NCBI GenBank assembly: GCA_963706785.1
Contig: CAVPNJ010000008.1
Span: forward strand, 152,129-216,128
DNA: 64,000 nucleotides
DNA from: Pollutimonas sp963706785
GTDB lineage: Bacteria > Pseudomonadota > Gammaproteobacteria > Burkholderiales > Burkholderiaceae_B
Direction: 5' to 3'
Under the pieces are notes generated by a model that did not search any database, was not told the DNA's origin, and saw only the letters and a list, made by a program, of their open reading frames with translations. This document shows, one piece after another, positions 27,781 through 37,221 of this stretch; position 1 is the stretch's first letter; every line of letters starts with the position of its first letter. A program made the translations under genes and the position numbers.

Positions 27781-28350
27781 TTAACTGGCCGTGAAAACAA
27801 AAGTATTTACGTCGCCCTTGCCACATTTGGACTCCGTTGTCAGGGCACTGTAGTGGATGTTGCTGGCAATATCCTTAACAGTTGCTGTCGCTCCGCTTTC
27901 AGGGGTCACGGTAATTGTGTCTGAAACGCGCTGCATCACCGAGGCGATAGAAGGACAAGCCGCATTACTGACCTTATGCAAAGTAATGGAGAACGACGTA
28001 CCTGAGTCGTGGGATACGACGTTGACCTCGCCGTTGCTGCCCAAACCATGCAGCACCTTAGTGCTCGGTCCGGTACCCGATACCGAGAAAATGCTGGAAT
28101 CGCGTACCAGGTTAGCCAAATTCAGCGTATCGATACCGTCATATGGCTCGGATGAACCGTTAGGCGCATTCACTTTGGTTTGCAATATGAACCGCGCCAG
28201 TTCTTCGCCTACCTTCGGGACTTTGTTCTCGACTACATATCCTCCGATGGCCGGTACGCCGATTATGGCCAGCAATAATACGATGGCCGTGACAATTGAC
28301 ACTTCAATAAGCGAGAACCCTTGCTGGGTGGGAATAATGGCACCAGACAT
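27781..28350 (-). CDS. pilS: Major type IV pilin (PilS-like)
   Basis: 189 residues. The prepilin leader MSGAIIPTQQG is followed by FSLIEVSIVTAIVLLLAIIG, a canonical type IV pilin N-terminal helix with Glu5, after processing by a prepilin peptidase. Two cysteines in the globular part (NAACPS and ESKCGKG) can form the usual C-terminal disulfide loop. AGGAG lies five bases before the ATG. Its size and place between pilR and pilV match the R64 PilS major pilin. No prepilin peptidase gene is in this operon. Confidence 0.88.
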   Translation of the reverse strand: MSGAIIPTQQGFSLIEVSIVTAIVLLLAIIGVPAIGGYVVENKVPKVGEELARFILQTKVNAPNGSSEPYDGIDTLNLANLVRDSSIFSVSGTGPSTKVLHGLGSNGEVNVVSHDSGTSFSITLHKVSNAACPSIASVMQRVSDTITVTPESGATATVKDIASNIHYSALTTESKCGKGDVNTFVFTAS

Positions 28351-28378
28351 GACAGCTCCTTGAGTAAAACGCTTGCCC

Positions 28379-29512
28379 TTATTGGCTTGCGTAGAAAATC
28401 ATCAGCGACCTGCGTAACTCGTCTATCACGGCGTAATGCCATACGCCTACACCTAATAAACAAGTCAGGCTTGCGAGCAGCAAACACCAACGCAAGGCCG
28501 TCGCTTGCCTGGCCACAGTTCCGAGCACATGCGTACGCAAACGATCACTGCCAAGCATGAGTCCCGCCTGTAAGCCGCGCGCCATGACCATGTCGCTAAA
28601 AAACCAGAATTGGTCTCGGTCGAGCAAACCCGTATCGAAGGTATCTGCCCCTACCATGCCCGCATCAATACGAGCCAGCATGGCATTGATGTGACTGAGT
28701 TGCCATTTGGATGTCGCCGTTTTCTGTAGCACGAGTGCGGCGCGCAACTGGGTGGATTCACTTTCGTCGCGTCCCAGCACGATGGCCAGCAACGCCAAAA
28801 ATCGCAACGCCGCCACATAGCGATAGATGCGCCACAACGCAAGGCTTTCCAGGCGACGGCGTATAGGTCCGGAAGAATTCGGCAAGGACCACAGCAAAAG
28901 CATGCATCCCCCTACCAGCAATACCGCCACGAATAAATAATGCGCCTGGATCAATTCCGAAAAACGCATGAGGGAACGGGTCAGACTGCCGTAATATTCC
29001 ACCGGGACGGCAGAGAAAGTGTGGGTCAGCTGCGGAACGGTGAACCACGGTATGGCGAGCATCATCGCAAACACCAGGAACAGCGCCATGACCGCCGACC
29101 ACAGGGTCGTCACCAGGATTTCTGTGGTTTGTCGGGTCAGATTCAATACTTGAGCGAGTTCACGTAATGTCTTGATAAGCGCCGCATTGCCAAATGACTG
29201 CGCAGTCCTTATCAGGCCAAGTTCAGCTTGTGGAAAACATCCGGACCACGTGGCATACAGGTCGCCTCCGGCCATCTGATAGCTCTGGACCCAAAGCATC
29301 GATAGCCTGCCGCGAACAGAAGAAGGCCCATAGCGCCTTGCGTCCTGTTCAAATACCTCTTTGAGCGTTCGGCGTCCTTGTAAGCCGTGCAGTAACGCGG
29401 CAAGGTAATCGTAGTAATCACCGCGAACGAAGGAAAAACGCCAGCAATCGATGCTATGCAAGACTGGGCGCCAACGCGCCTCGAATATATTGCGGCGAAA
29501 GTAACGGCTCAT
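28379..29512 (-). CDS. pilR: PilR, GspF-like inner-membrane platform of the type IVb pilus
   Basis: 377 residues with membrane segments near residues ~135-160, ~190-212 and ~340-365 and two cytoplasmic helical T2SF-type domains (for example LLHGLQGRRTLKEVFEQD and its later counterpart). Acts as the membrane platform over the assembly ATPase. Start overlaps the pilQ stop (ATGA). Divergent from type IVa PilC; the call rests on topology, length and place between ATPase and pilin. Confidence 0.82.
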   Translation of the reverse strand: MSRYFRRNIFEARWRPVLHSIDCWRFSFVRGDYYDYLAALLHGLQGRRTLKEVFEQDARRYGPSSVRGRLSMLWVQSYQMAGGDLYATWSGCFPQAELGLIRTAQSFGNAALIKTLRELAQVLNLTRQTTEILVTTLWSAVMALFLVFAMMLAIPWFTVPQLTHTFSAVPVEYYGSLTRSLMRFSELIQAHYLFVAVLLVGGCMLLLWSLPNSSGPIRRRLESLALWRIYRYVAALRFLALLAIVLGRDESESTQLRAALVLQKTATSKWQLSHINAMLARIDAGMVGADTFDTGLLDRDQFWFFSDMVMARGLQAGLMLGSDRLRTHVLGTVARQATALRWCLLLASLTCLLGVGVWHYAVIDELRRSLMIFYASQ

Positions 29513-31311
29513 GTGACAGCCCTGAGCCGCTGAACAGCTGGCCGGCGGACTGAATGCAACTCCCGCAGTCGGCGTTCGGTTTCAAATGCATGGAAACGCA
29601 GTTCGATATCGCATGGATCGATCAGGCCTTTGCTGGCCTTCAATACCGCACAGTCCAACGCGGAACGGCTTCTCGTTATTTCATTGGGATATGCAGGGTC
29701 CCCTGACCTTTGAAAGTCGAGACAGGCTTGCACATCGCCCTGCCGTATGCCTTGCAGAAATTCGGGCCAAAGTCCAGGCTCGATGGTTTCCGCCACGACT
29801 GTCCGGCCGGAGTAACCGTTAAGGTCGGGCAAGTGCGGCCTGGCACACGCCGCGCAGCCTTCGAAGTTCCGTACCCGGAACCCCTCGATGGGATAACCGA
29901 ACATGGTATGGATCAGGCCCAGCCAGGCGCTCCATTCTTTTTCCGTCCGGTAATTCAAGTCGCCATGCCGCCTTCGGTCGCCCAAGCTATGAGCGGGCAG
30001 CGCGCAATCAGTACAAAGAACAGGCAGCAAAGCCTGAAATACAAGCAGCTTCAGCAAACCGGGCATCGCCAGGAAATCACGTGAGACACCTATAAAATCA
30101 GAAGCCAGCCGGTCAGGGACGAGGAGCGCCGAAGTCGCATGGACAGTGGTGTAAATATTCACACCGGAGCCCGCCAGATCCATAAATGCCCGTCCAGTTT
30201 CCTCGTCGCGTATTTCCCCCAATAACACGTCGCTCATTGCGGAACGTTTCAACGCCCTTAATTTGGCCGCATAGTTTTGATGAGCAGCGACATCAAGATT
30301 GCGGGCGACCGTGTTCTGGATGGCATGGGGAATAAGGTATTCGACTGGGTCCTCTATGGTGATGACTTTTCGATGCGACGGAATACCAGCGATAAGGGAA
30401 GCCAAAGTAGTCGACTTTCCCGAACCAACCGTCCCCGCGAAAATAATTGCACCACCCTCGGATAGCATTACGCGTTCGATCAGCGCCACCTGGTCATCCA
30501 GATAGCCCAATTGATTCAGTGAGGGCAGGCGCGCCGATGCTTCGCGATCGAGCAGCCGCAGACACACACTGGGACCGTTGTCCGATGCCAGGGACGCCCA
30601 TCGCAACATGATGTCCCGGCCATCGACCGACCGCGTCATGCTGCCCTGTTGCTCTAGCATAGGATCGAACACGGCGCCGTTTCCGCCGACAATGTCCATC
30701 CATGCGACGGACAGCATATCGACGAGCATGCTGGTAGGCATGCCACGGAAACGTTCGGGGGCCACATAGCGCCCCGAAAGCGTGTACTTCACCTGCGACT
30801 CTGGTTCGCGCAAGCAGACATTTAGGTGCAGGTCGCTTGCGCCATTGCGCACGCCCCACTCCACCAGATCCTGAAAAGCATCTGCCAATGCCGTTTTGGA
30901 TTGGGTCAGCCTGACTCCGGGCTGATTGGACAGCGATTGTGCTGTGATCTGTTTGCGCGCAATAGCCAGCAACAAAGGGGCTGCCAATATGTAGCGCGCC
31001 GGCTTGGCAGGCAGGTGGCCAGATTCGCTAATTTGACGTGCCAGTTCATCGGCCTGGTCACTGCCAACATGCTCGGCGAGCGCAAAAATTGCCACCGACT
31101 GGTCCATCAACAAAACGGGACAAAGGCGTGCCGCCAGCTGGTCGACATTGAATTGCTTGCTTACCGAATGCAGAAAACCCGGCGACATGGCAGCTAATTC
31201 ATCCGCACTGGAGATGACTGCCGCCTGGGCGACATCAAAACGCAGCGCTGTATCGGAACGTGTGCCGACGGGTGGCAGGCCTCCCCTGCGCCAGGCGGAG
31301 AATGTCGCCAT
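29509..31311 (-). CDS. pilQ: PilQ, assembly ATPase of the type IVb pilus
   Basis: GspE/PulE-family ATPase that powers pilin extraction and polymerisation (in R64 naming PilQ is the ATPase, not the secretin). 600 residues: Walker A GTVGSGKSTT near residue 295, the Asp box ITIEDPVEYL, Walker B LLGEIRDEETG, the His box TVHATSA, and a zinc-binding cysteine set (CTDC ... CAAC) in the C-terminal region. Start at 31311 (MATFSAWRRGG) overlaps the pilP TAA by one base (TAATG). No separate retraction ATPase is seen nearby. Confidence 0.9.
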   Translation of the reverse strand: MATFSAWRRGGLPPVGTRSDTALRFDVAQAAVISSADELAAMSPGFLHSVSKQFNVDQLAARLCPVLLMDQSVAIFALAEHVGSDQADELARQISESGHLPAKPARYILAAPLLLAIARKQITAQSLSNQPGVRLTQSKTALADAFQDLVEWGVRNGASDLHLNVCLREPESQVKYTLSGRYVAPERFRGMPTSMLVDMLSVAWMDIVGGNGAVFDPMLEQQGSMTRSVDGRDIMLRWASLASDNGPSVCLRLLDREASARLPSLNQLGYLDDQVALIERVMLSEGGAIIFAGTVGSGKSTTLASLIAGIPSHRKVITIEDPVEYLIPHAIQNTVARNLDVAAHQNYAAKLRALKRSAMSDVLLGEIRDEETGRAFMDLAGSGVNIYTTVHATSALLVPDRLASDFIGVSRDFLAMPGLLKLLVFQALLPVLCTDCALPAHSLGDRRRHGDLNYRTEKEWSAWLGLIHTMFGYPIEGFRVRNFEGCAACARPHLPDLNGYSGRTVVAETIEPGLWPEFLQGIRQGDVQACLDFQRSGDPAYPNEITRSRSALDCAVLKASKGLIDPCDIELRFHAFETERRLRELHSVRRPAVQRLRAVT

Positions 31312-31838
31312 TACTTCGCCGTCCACAAAGTAGGATGCAGGCAGAGCGTATGCGCTTCGTCCTTGCGCTCAAGATGCACGCAGGATCCCGAAATACCGCG
31401 CAGCAAATAAGCGGAAGGGTCAGCCTTAACCCCTACTGGCAAGGCTTGGCCTCGCATATAAACATAAGGCTGAGTGCCGACAGTGATCTCGGCGAGCAGC
31501 TTTTTGCCAACCCCATAGATCGCCACGAGATTAAGTGACCCGCTGTGCGTCATACGATTGCTAGCCCTAGTTCCGGAGCCGCTACTGTCTTGCATTCCAA
31601 GCGACTTTTTAGCGTGTTCCAGAGCCAATGCGGTGTCCAGGCGCATTAGCTCGCGCACCGACATTTGGTCCCCCGAAAGGTCTTCTGCCGATGAAACCGA
31701 GGCGCAGCAAATAGTTGGGCCACACAGGAAAAGCATCGCCAACGCGATGGCCTTACAAAACGGCCGGTTGGCTGTCGAAAGCCGCGAACGACTCGTTGCC
31801 GTGAGAGGGACTATTCGAGGGATGAGCTTCGATTTCAT
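31311..31838 (-). CDS. pilP: PilP, type IVb pilus biogenesis protein
   Basis: 175 residues. A long basic N terminus, a hydrophobic stretch (AIALAMLFLCG, residues ~30-40) and a periplasmic domain with MSVRELMRLDTALALEHAKK, which resembles R64-type PilP. The role is thought to be an inner-membrane/periplasmic part of the assembly machine. The ATG at 31838 is chosen because AAGGAG lies six bases before it; this makes it overlap the pilO end by 86 bases. The sequence is weakly conserved, so the call leans on position and size. Confidence 0.72.
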   Translation of the reverse strand: MKSKLIPRIVPLTATSRSRLSTANRPFCKAIALAMLFLCGPTICCASVSSAEDLSGDQMSVRELMRLDTALALEHAKKSLGMQDSSGSGTRASNRMTHSGSLNLVAIYGVGKKLLAEITVGTQPYVYMRGQALPVGVKADPSAYLLRGISGSCVHLERKDEAHTLCLHPTLWTAK

Positions 31839-33126
31839 ACAGCACTCCTTCAAGAGACACGTTCAAACTGCTGCTTTTCAAGCCTGGTTTTTCAATATTT
31901 TGAAGAGTCAGGACGACTTTGTTCCAAGCGACCGACGCGGTAAGTGGCAGCAGCAAGCTGCCCGAGCGCAAAGGGGCACTGACCTGCATGCGGCGCGTAA
32001 AATAATGCAGGGCCTCGCGAGGCCGCGGCAACGGTCTTCCATTTCCGTCAATAGGAGCTGGAACAGGCATGGCCGCAGAATTTCCGATTTCGATTTGGCT
32101 GAAAGCGGGCCGTATTGCCTGTAATGCGCTGAAAAGGTCACGCTCGTTATTTGCCGACGTCTTAAGCCGTAGAGCAGACAGCGGGACTCCGTAAGAATCG
32201 ATATGCCATGAGGGATGCGCACGATCAAGAGAAACAAAATTGACCCGCCAGCCGGCCGGCGCTCGTGCCAGAAATTCACTATTGCTGGCCAGGATATTTT
32301 GTCTTTCATAACGAGCCTCGCATTGCCATTGCCGAGTCTTCATAAGGCATTCAGCCTGACGCAGATTCCAACCGCTGATACTCGTAGGCAGCTCATAAAG
32401 AGTGTCGAGCAATACGCGAGTGCCTTGAATACCGTGCACCAGCCGATTCCGAAGCGAATTTTCAATAGCGACTTGCCAGGCTAACTTCGGGTCTGCGGCC
32501 ACTTCGGAGGGCGTGGTCGCTGTATCGCGCTGGAGAAAATTCCACATTCGCGGGATAAGCAACACCAGCAACAAAGTAAGGATAAAACACTGCACAGGCC
32601 AGGGAAGCAATGATTTCCAGCGTCCGACTCCCTGCAGTTGGCTATGCGTCGAGCTGGCAGCTTCGAGGGCATCAAGATCCGGCAGATCGGGAGCGTTGGC
32701 ACTGCCCAACAATACGATTTGCGGATACGCCTGGTGCAGTTCCTCAAGGACTTGCCTGGCGTCTGTACTGGATCGGTACAGACGATCGGTGCGGGCGATC
32801 ACCGCGCCTTCGTGTATAGCGACCAGCCAGAAGCCGGCACGCTCGAGTTCAAGCAGCAATGCGATCGTCCCGGTGGTGAATAGTTGCGCCACGTTTTGTG
32901 CAGCCGAATGAAAATGCTTCTTACGCTGCTGCCGGTCGGGCTTCAGTGCCACTACACCGACCGAGCCGGCGGATTCTCCAGCGAGCACCATATGCGTCGC
33001 GCGATGCTGTCTGGCCAAGCGCAATCCGGTGCGCTCAACACGCCCCCCTAAAAGAGGCAGCCATTCCAGACCGAACACCAAGTTCGTAGAAGACAGTGGA
33101 AGGATGAAAGAGCCGTCGACACCCAT
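31753..33126 (-). CDS. pilO: PilO, type IVb pilus biogenesis protein
   Basis: 457 residues. An N-terminal cytoplasmic domain (VFGLEWLPLLGG and EELHQAYPQIVLLG), one membrane segment near residues ~183-203 (PVQCFILTLLLVLLIP), then a periplasmic domain. This layout matches PilO2-type proteins of R64-like pili, thought to link the cytoplasmic ATPase with periplasmic parts. GAGGGG lies upstream of the ATG at 33126, which comes one base after the pilN stop. Confidence 0.78.
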   Translation of the reverse strand: MGVDGSFILPLSSTNLVFGLEWLPLLGGRVERTGLRLARQHRATHMVLAGESAGSVGVVALKPDRQQRKKHFHSAAQNVAQLFTTGTIALLLELERAGFWLVAIHEGAVIARTDRLYRSSTDARQVLEELHQAYPQIVLLGSANAPDLPDLDALEAASSTHSQLQGVGRWKSLLPWPVQCFILTLLLVLLIPRMWNFLQRDTATTPSEVAADPKLAWQVAIENSLRNRLVHGIQGTRVLLDTLYELPTSISGWNLRQAECLMKTRQWQCEARYERQNILASNSEFLARAPAGWRVNFVSLDRAHPSWHIDSYGVPLSALRLKTSANNERDLFSALQAIRPAFSQIEIGNSAAMPVPAPIDGNGRPLPRPREALHYFTRRMQVSAPLRSGSLLLPLTASVAWNKVVLTLQNIEKPGLKSSSLNVSLEGVLYEIEAHPSNSPSHGNESFAAFDSQPAVL

Positions 33127-33127
33127 A

Positions 33128-34721
33128 TCAAAGCCCCTCTTCAACCTGTGCAGTGACCACCATGACCGTCGCCAGATGCTGACTCGCTGCGCGATCGCTG
33201 CCGCCGAAAGCGATCGGGATGCCTGGGTTCAGACGCCTTCCGTCGGTTTCGTCTTGACTTCGGTCGAAGCCTGAAATAAGCAGTGGCTGTCCGGGCTGCA
33301 GGACCACCTGTTGAACTGTGCCGTTGCCGTCTATGGTTACCTGCTGAAGTTGCAAAGGGTTGTCTTTATCGCCAAAGGTGACTGTCTTTAAAGGCTGGGC
33401 CACGGTGTTGTCATAAGCAACCGAGAGGAGAATTTGCCCATCGTCCTGCGCATCTGGAACCAGCGTGATTAGAGACCCTACGGTTTCCTCTCGCTGACTG
33501 ACGGAAACCGAGGGCAAGGCTAACCCCGTGCCACTGGCCAAGGCTGTGGTCTGCACTTTGTCGATATACGAGAAGGTGGTACGCACCGCATGCGTTACAG
33601 GCCGCCTGTTCAAAGTCAATACTGGCATGCTGCTGCGACGCACTACCTGGCCCACTTGGCTCAACGCCTTGATGACCGCATCGGAGCCCTGGAAGGAGCC
33701 TTGATTCAAACCCAGGCTAAGGCTGCCCGCGTCGACAAGGTTAGAACCAGGCATCGCCATACTGGCAGCAATCTTCGCGCTGGAAAACACCAGATTCCAG
33801 TCCAGACCCGCTTCTGCGCTATCGCTCAAAACTACCGTAAGCTCTTCAAACACTAAGCGGACACGCCGCGTCATGGCACGATTTTCATGGTCGAGGTAGC
33901 GACCAATTCGCTGCAAAACCTCGGGGGTGTCGGTGATAACAATCGAAGAACTGGCCCCCGCCTCGGCAACCAGCACACCGGCGCGTGAAAGAAACGGCTC
34001 GATACGCGCGCGTACTACGTCTAGAAGATCGTGTGGACTGCTGCTTAGACTGGTCTTGGACGTACTGATGAAGCCTTCAGCCTTGTTGCTTCCACCTAAG
34101 CCCAGCGACGCTTCGGCACTTGCATTCAGAGTCAAGGCACGTATATTGAAGACCCGCGTTTCGGTCCGATAAAATTCGATCCGATCGCCCTGGTATCGCC
34201 ACATTACGCCGAGCCTAGCGCTGACTTGGTCGAGGATCCTGGCCAGAGGCTCCGCGCCCCCGCTCAATGTGACAGTCGTTGGCGCGGCAATTGCGCGCAG
34301 GGCTGTGTCCTGCTGTGCCCAAACGCGGCAGAAACTGCTCTAAAGGCAACAATGCGTCGGGTGCCACATGTACCGGAATATGTGTCACCGATGTAATGCG
34401 CTGGGCCAGACGTGCCAGGTCCATGGGCCCATCGGAGAACATCAAGGTGGTATTCACGTTGGCGCGTAAGGCCAATGGCAGTGTAAGTTCGCGCGCCAAC
34501 GGCTGGGCCCGTCCAGCAAGCCATGGTCGAGCGACGTCTTGCGCGGCCCTTCTCGTGTCGATACTTCCGGCAGACCGATGAAAGCCTTCATGACGTGAGC
34601 TGATAGTCGAACTGGCCTGGGTAATTGACGCGGCAATTTTCTGCATCTTTTCGCCAAGGGCGCAGCCCGATGCCAGGATACATAGCGCTATTGCTGGTAA
34701 ACCTCGCCGGATGCTGATCAT
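33128..34721 (-). CDS. pilN: PilN, type IVb pilus outer-membrane secretin (one apparent frameshift)
   Basis: Lipoprotein secretin that forms the outer-membrane exit pore. A lipobox LASGC ends the signal peptide at about residue 20. The N-terminal part holds a ring-forming domain (SVTHIPVHVAPDALLPLEQF), the C-terminal part the secretin domain with SVSQREETVGSLITLVP and the late QPLLISGFDRSQ strand. One extra G in the GGG/CCC run at about 34318-34320 breaks the frame; without it the protein is 530 residues and continues LAQQDTALRAIAAPTTVTL. ATG overlaps the pilL TGA (ATGA). Confidence 0.86.
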
Positions 34722-35638
34722 GACGTCCCCGCCCCGCTAACCGTACGATCGCACTGCTGGGCATAAGGAACGATGCGCAACACCTGATTCGAATAAAAGC
34801 AAGGCTGTAATGGACGGTCGGCCAATTCTGTTGAGGCTACAAGTTCTTGTACAGCCAATTTGAAACTCGGTTCGAAAGTGGCAGAACCGACGATAGGGAT
34901 GTCCGCATCGACCGCCCAATGCTCGGGCTCGAAAGTCCATCCCGCCGAGCGGGCCCATCGCACAAGGGCAGACCGCAAATTAAGATCCTGCGGGCTGACG
35001 GCATAACGTTGCGAACTGCTATGCGAGACCGAGATGTCAAAGCTTGAGGAGGTGAGCAGCGATGCCGACGGTGCTTCCCGGACTGGGGCACTGGCTTCGC
35101 CTGGAGCAGGTGGTAACGAGATATTGACGTCGTGGGAACCGCCTATAGACGCATCAGGAACAACCATTGCGGTCTTAGCCTCGTCAGCCGGCACGGAAGC
35201 TTTCACTGATGGCGCAAGCTGACTGCCAACTGTAGCCATTACCGGGACGGTGGTGGAATTGGCGGCGGGATTACCAAGCTGTTCGACCAGGGCTTTCAAA
35301 TGTCCCCCGCGAAGGACCAGTTTTGGCCAAACGCCTTCCAAGACCATGTAAGGCCCTTCGCGCTTGTAGCTCAAAGTTCGATCGCCCGACGAAGTGTGCT
35401 CGAAAACTGCCGGCAATAGCTGCTCGGTAGGAAATTGCAGCCAGGTTCGGCGTCCGTCGTCGAACACCTGCAAGGGTGCCACACCTCGGTCACCCGATAA
35501 CCGCCATGCAAAGTTGAAATGTACCGGAGAGCTTGCTGGTTGCCGATTGCTTCCAGGGATAAGCAGCGACAGATCGGGCATGCCCGCACACGCCGACAAT
35601 AATCCGGAAAATATGAAAACGAAAAGCGCTCTGATCAT
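34718..35638 (-). CDS. pilL: PilL-like lipoprotein with TcpQ C-terminal domain
   Basis: 306 residues, first gene of the pilus operon. Lipoprotein signal with lipobox LLSAC near residue 16. Residues ~40-110 resemble the outer-membrane part of VirB9/TrbG/CagX (VFDDGRRTWLQFP, then YMVLEGVWPKLVLRGG). A low-complexity linker follows, then a C-terminal TcpQ-type domain (LRSALVRWARSAGWTFEPEHW ... LAVQELVAST). TcpQ-like proteins help the secretin reach and stay in the outer membrane. ATG 35638 has AGGAG only two bases upstream. Confidence 0.78.
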   Translation of the reverse strand: MIRALFVFIFSGLLSACAGMPDLSLLIPGSNRQPASSPVHFNFAWRLSGDRGVAPLQVFDDGRRTWLQFPTEQLLPAVFEHTSSGDRTLSYKREGPYMVLEGVWPKLVLRGGHLKALVEQLGNPAANSTTVPVMATVGSQLAPSVKASVPADEAKTAMVVPDASIGGSHDVNISLPPAPGEASAPVREAPSASLLTSSSFDISVSHSSSQRYAVSPQDLNLRSALVRWARSAGWTFEPEHWAVDADIPIVGSATFEPSFKLAVQELVASTELADRPLQPCFYSNQVLRIVPYAQQCDRTVSGAGTS

Positions 35639-35810
35639 TCTCCTCACCTGGCACAAATAAGATCACGCCCTGTTTGGGCGTTTTCGCCATCTTGCTCATG
35701 ACCAGCGGGTGTTACCAGACCGACTTTTACGCATAGAGACTTTTATCGTCTCCGTGAAACAAAGAAAAACCTAAGTAAATCAGTATCTTGACCGCAACTT
35801 AGAGTATCCA

Positions 35811-35859
35811 GAAACACACAACCCCGTGGGCAAATTCAGCCCACGGGGTTGTGTGTTTC
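35811..35859. terminator. Perfect 21-bp inverted repeat, likely terminator/insulator
   Basis: Two perfectly complementary 21-base arms (35811-35831 and 35839-35859) around a seven-base loop AAATTCA. It lies 31 bases past the stop of the solute-binding protein gene and upstream of the pilus operon. The GC-rich core (CCCCGTGGGC) with AC/GT-rich outer arms could stop transcription from the solute-binding gene; there is no long T run. Confidence 0.7.
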
Positions 35860-35890
35860 TAAAGCCAGCTATGTACGTTATATCAAACCA

Positions 35891-37214
35891 TCAGCGCTGA
35901 CGCATAATTTGGCCGGCTTCGGTAGAAGCTGACTTCAAAGCAGTAACGGCTGGCTGCTTGCCGTTGAAAGCCCCATCGAGCTTTTCTTGGAACATTGCCC
36001 TGATTTTGGGGTAGTTGTTCACGCGAAAGCCTTGCGCGGTGACACCGGGATTGCCCGCATAAGCCTGCACCAGCTCTTGCCAGTCGCCAAGCTTTTTATA
36101 GAACCCCTTATCGGTCTGCTCGTATGCTTGCTTGGTCAGTGGCAGGAATCCGGTGTTCTGATACCAATTGGATGCCTGCTTTGGTTGGCTGAGCCATGAC
36201 AGAAACTGCACACTCGCGACATCGCTTTCCTTGGATTGCCCCGAGATCGCCCATAGTGCCGACCCCCCTACAAACGGATTGCCGGGCTTCTGCGTGACCT
36301 CAGGGTAATACGGCAAGCCGCTGACAGCAAAATCGAGCTTCTTGGTATCTTTGAACCAACCCATATTGCTGGAAGACGACAACAGTACGGCACATTCACC
36401 CTTGGCGAATCGTTTCGCCGCCACTTTGTCGAACTCTGGCTTGACTAGCAGTTCAGTACGCACCCAACTGATCATCATCGACAAGTGACGTATATACATC
36501 GAATCAAAGCTGAAGCTCGCGACTGGCTTTCGCCTTTAGACCGTTACCATCGATGGTATAAGACTGCTTATTCACTGCAGCCAAGTTTTCAAGGTTGACC
36601 GACACGGTCTGGTCGCTGGTCAATGGGCAATTGCGTGAGCCATTATTGGCCAAGGTAACCAATTGATCCTGGAGGCCTTTCCAGGAACGCTGAGGCACGG
36701 CAGGATTAATTCCTGCCTTTTTAAATGCATCGATGTTGTAGAACATCACCGGCACGTCGACCATGAAAGGGAAGGCAAGCAGTCGCCCTTTAGTGTCGCG
36801 CAAGAAGGTATTGGAATCGGACAAAAACCACTTGGTATCCTTGACCGGGTATTTGGCCATCAGGGCGTGCAAGGGCTGAATATAAGAGCGTGACGCGATA
36901 TTGTCGGGAGAGCGGGAGTCATCCAACTGAACCAGATGAGGCTTGTCGTCCCTCTTTTTGGCGTTTTCCAGTGCGGCTTCGATTTGCTCGGGCGTATCAA
37001 AAGCCTTTAGTACGACCTTTACCTCTTTCTGATCTTTATTGAAGTCTTTGACGAGATCTTCGAAAGCCTGTTTATTGTAGGGGTTGAGCGAATGCCAGAC
37101 GCGGATGTCTGTGGCGGCCGTAGCGGCCATAGACGACATCAGTAAACAGCCGGCGCTTATCAATGCAAGGCGGCGCCCAGAACCAAGGGCGCCCAAAAAC
37201 CAATGTTGTTTCAT
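35891..37214 (-). CDS. Extracellular solute-binding protein, UgpB-like (one apparent frameshift)
   Basis: Periplasmic family 1 binding protein for an ABC importer. Signal peptide (cleavage likely after MAATAA, ~residue 34), then DIRVWHSLNPYNKQAFEDLV, a start close to sugar/glycerol-phosphate binders such as UgpB. The frame breaks near 36515-36520; one extra base there, removed, gives 440 residues, joining the N part to FSFDSMYIRHLSMMISW. No permease or ATPase gene is adjacent. It lies seven bases after dadA, same strand. Substrate cannot be told; the frameshift may be error or real decay. Confidence 0.8.
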
Positions 37215-37221
37215 AAAACAA

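Noticed and set aside
26749..35638. Reading the pilus operon as part of a conjugative plasmid or integrated element
   Set aside because: No relaxase, coupling protein, integrase, direct repeats or tRNA border is visible, and base composition looks like that of the neighbours.
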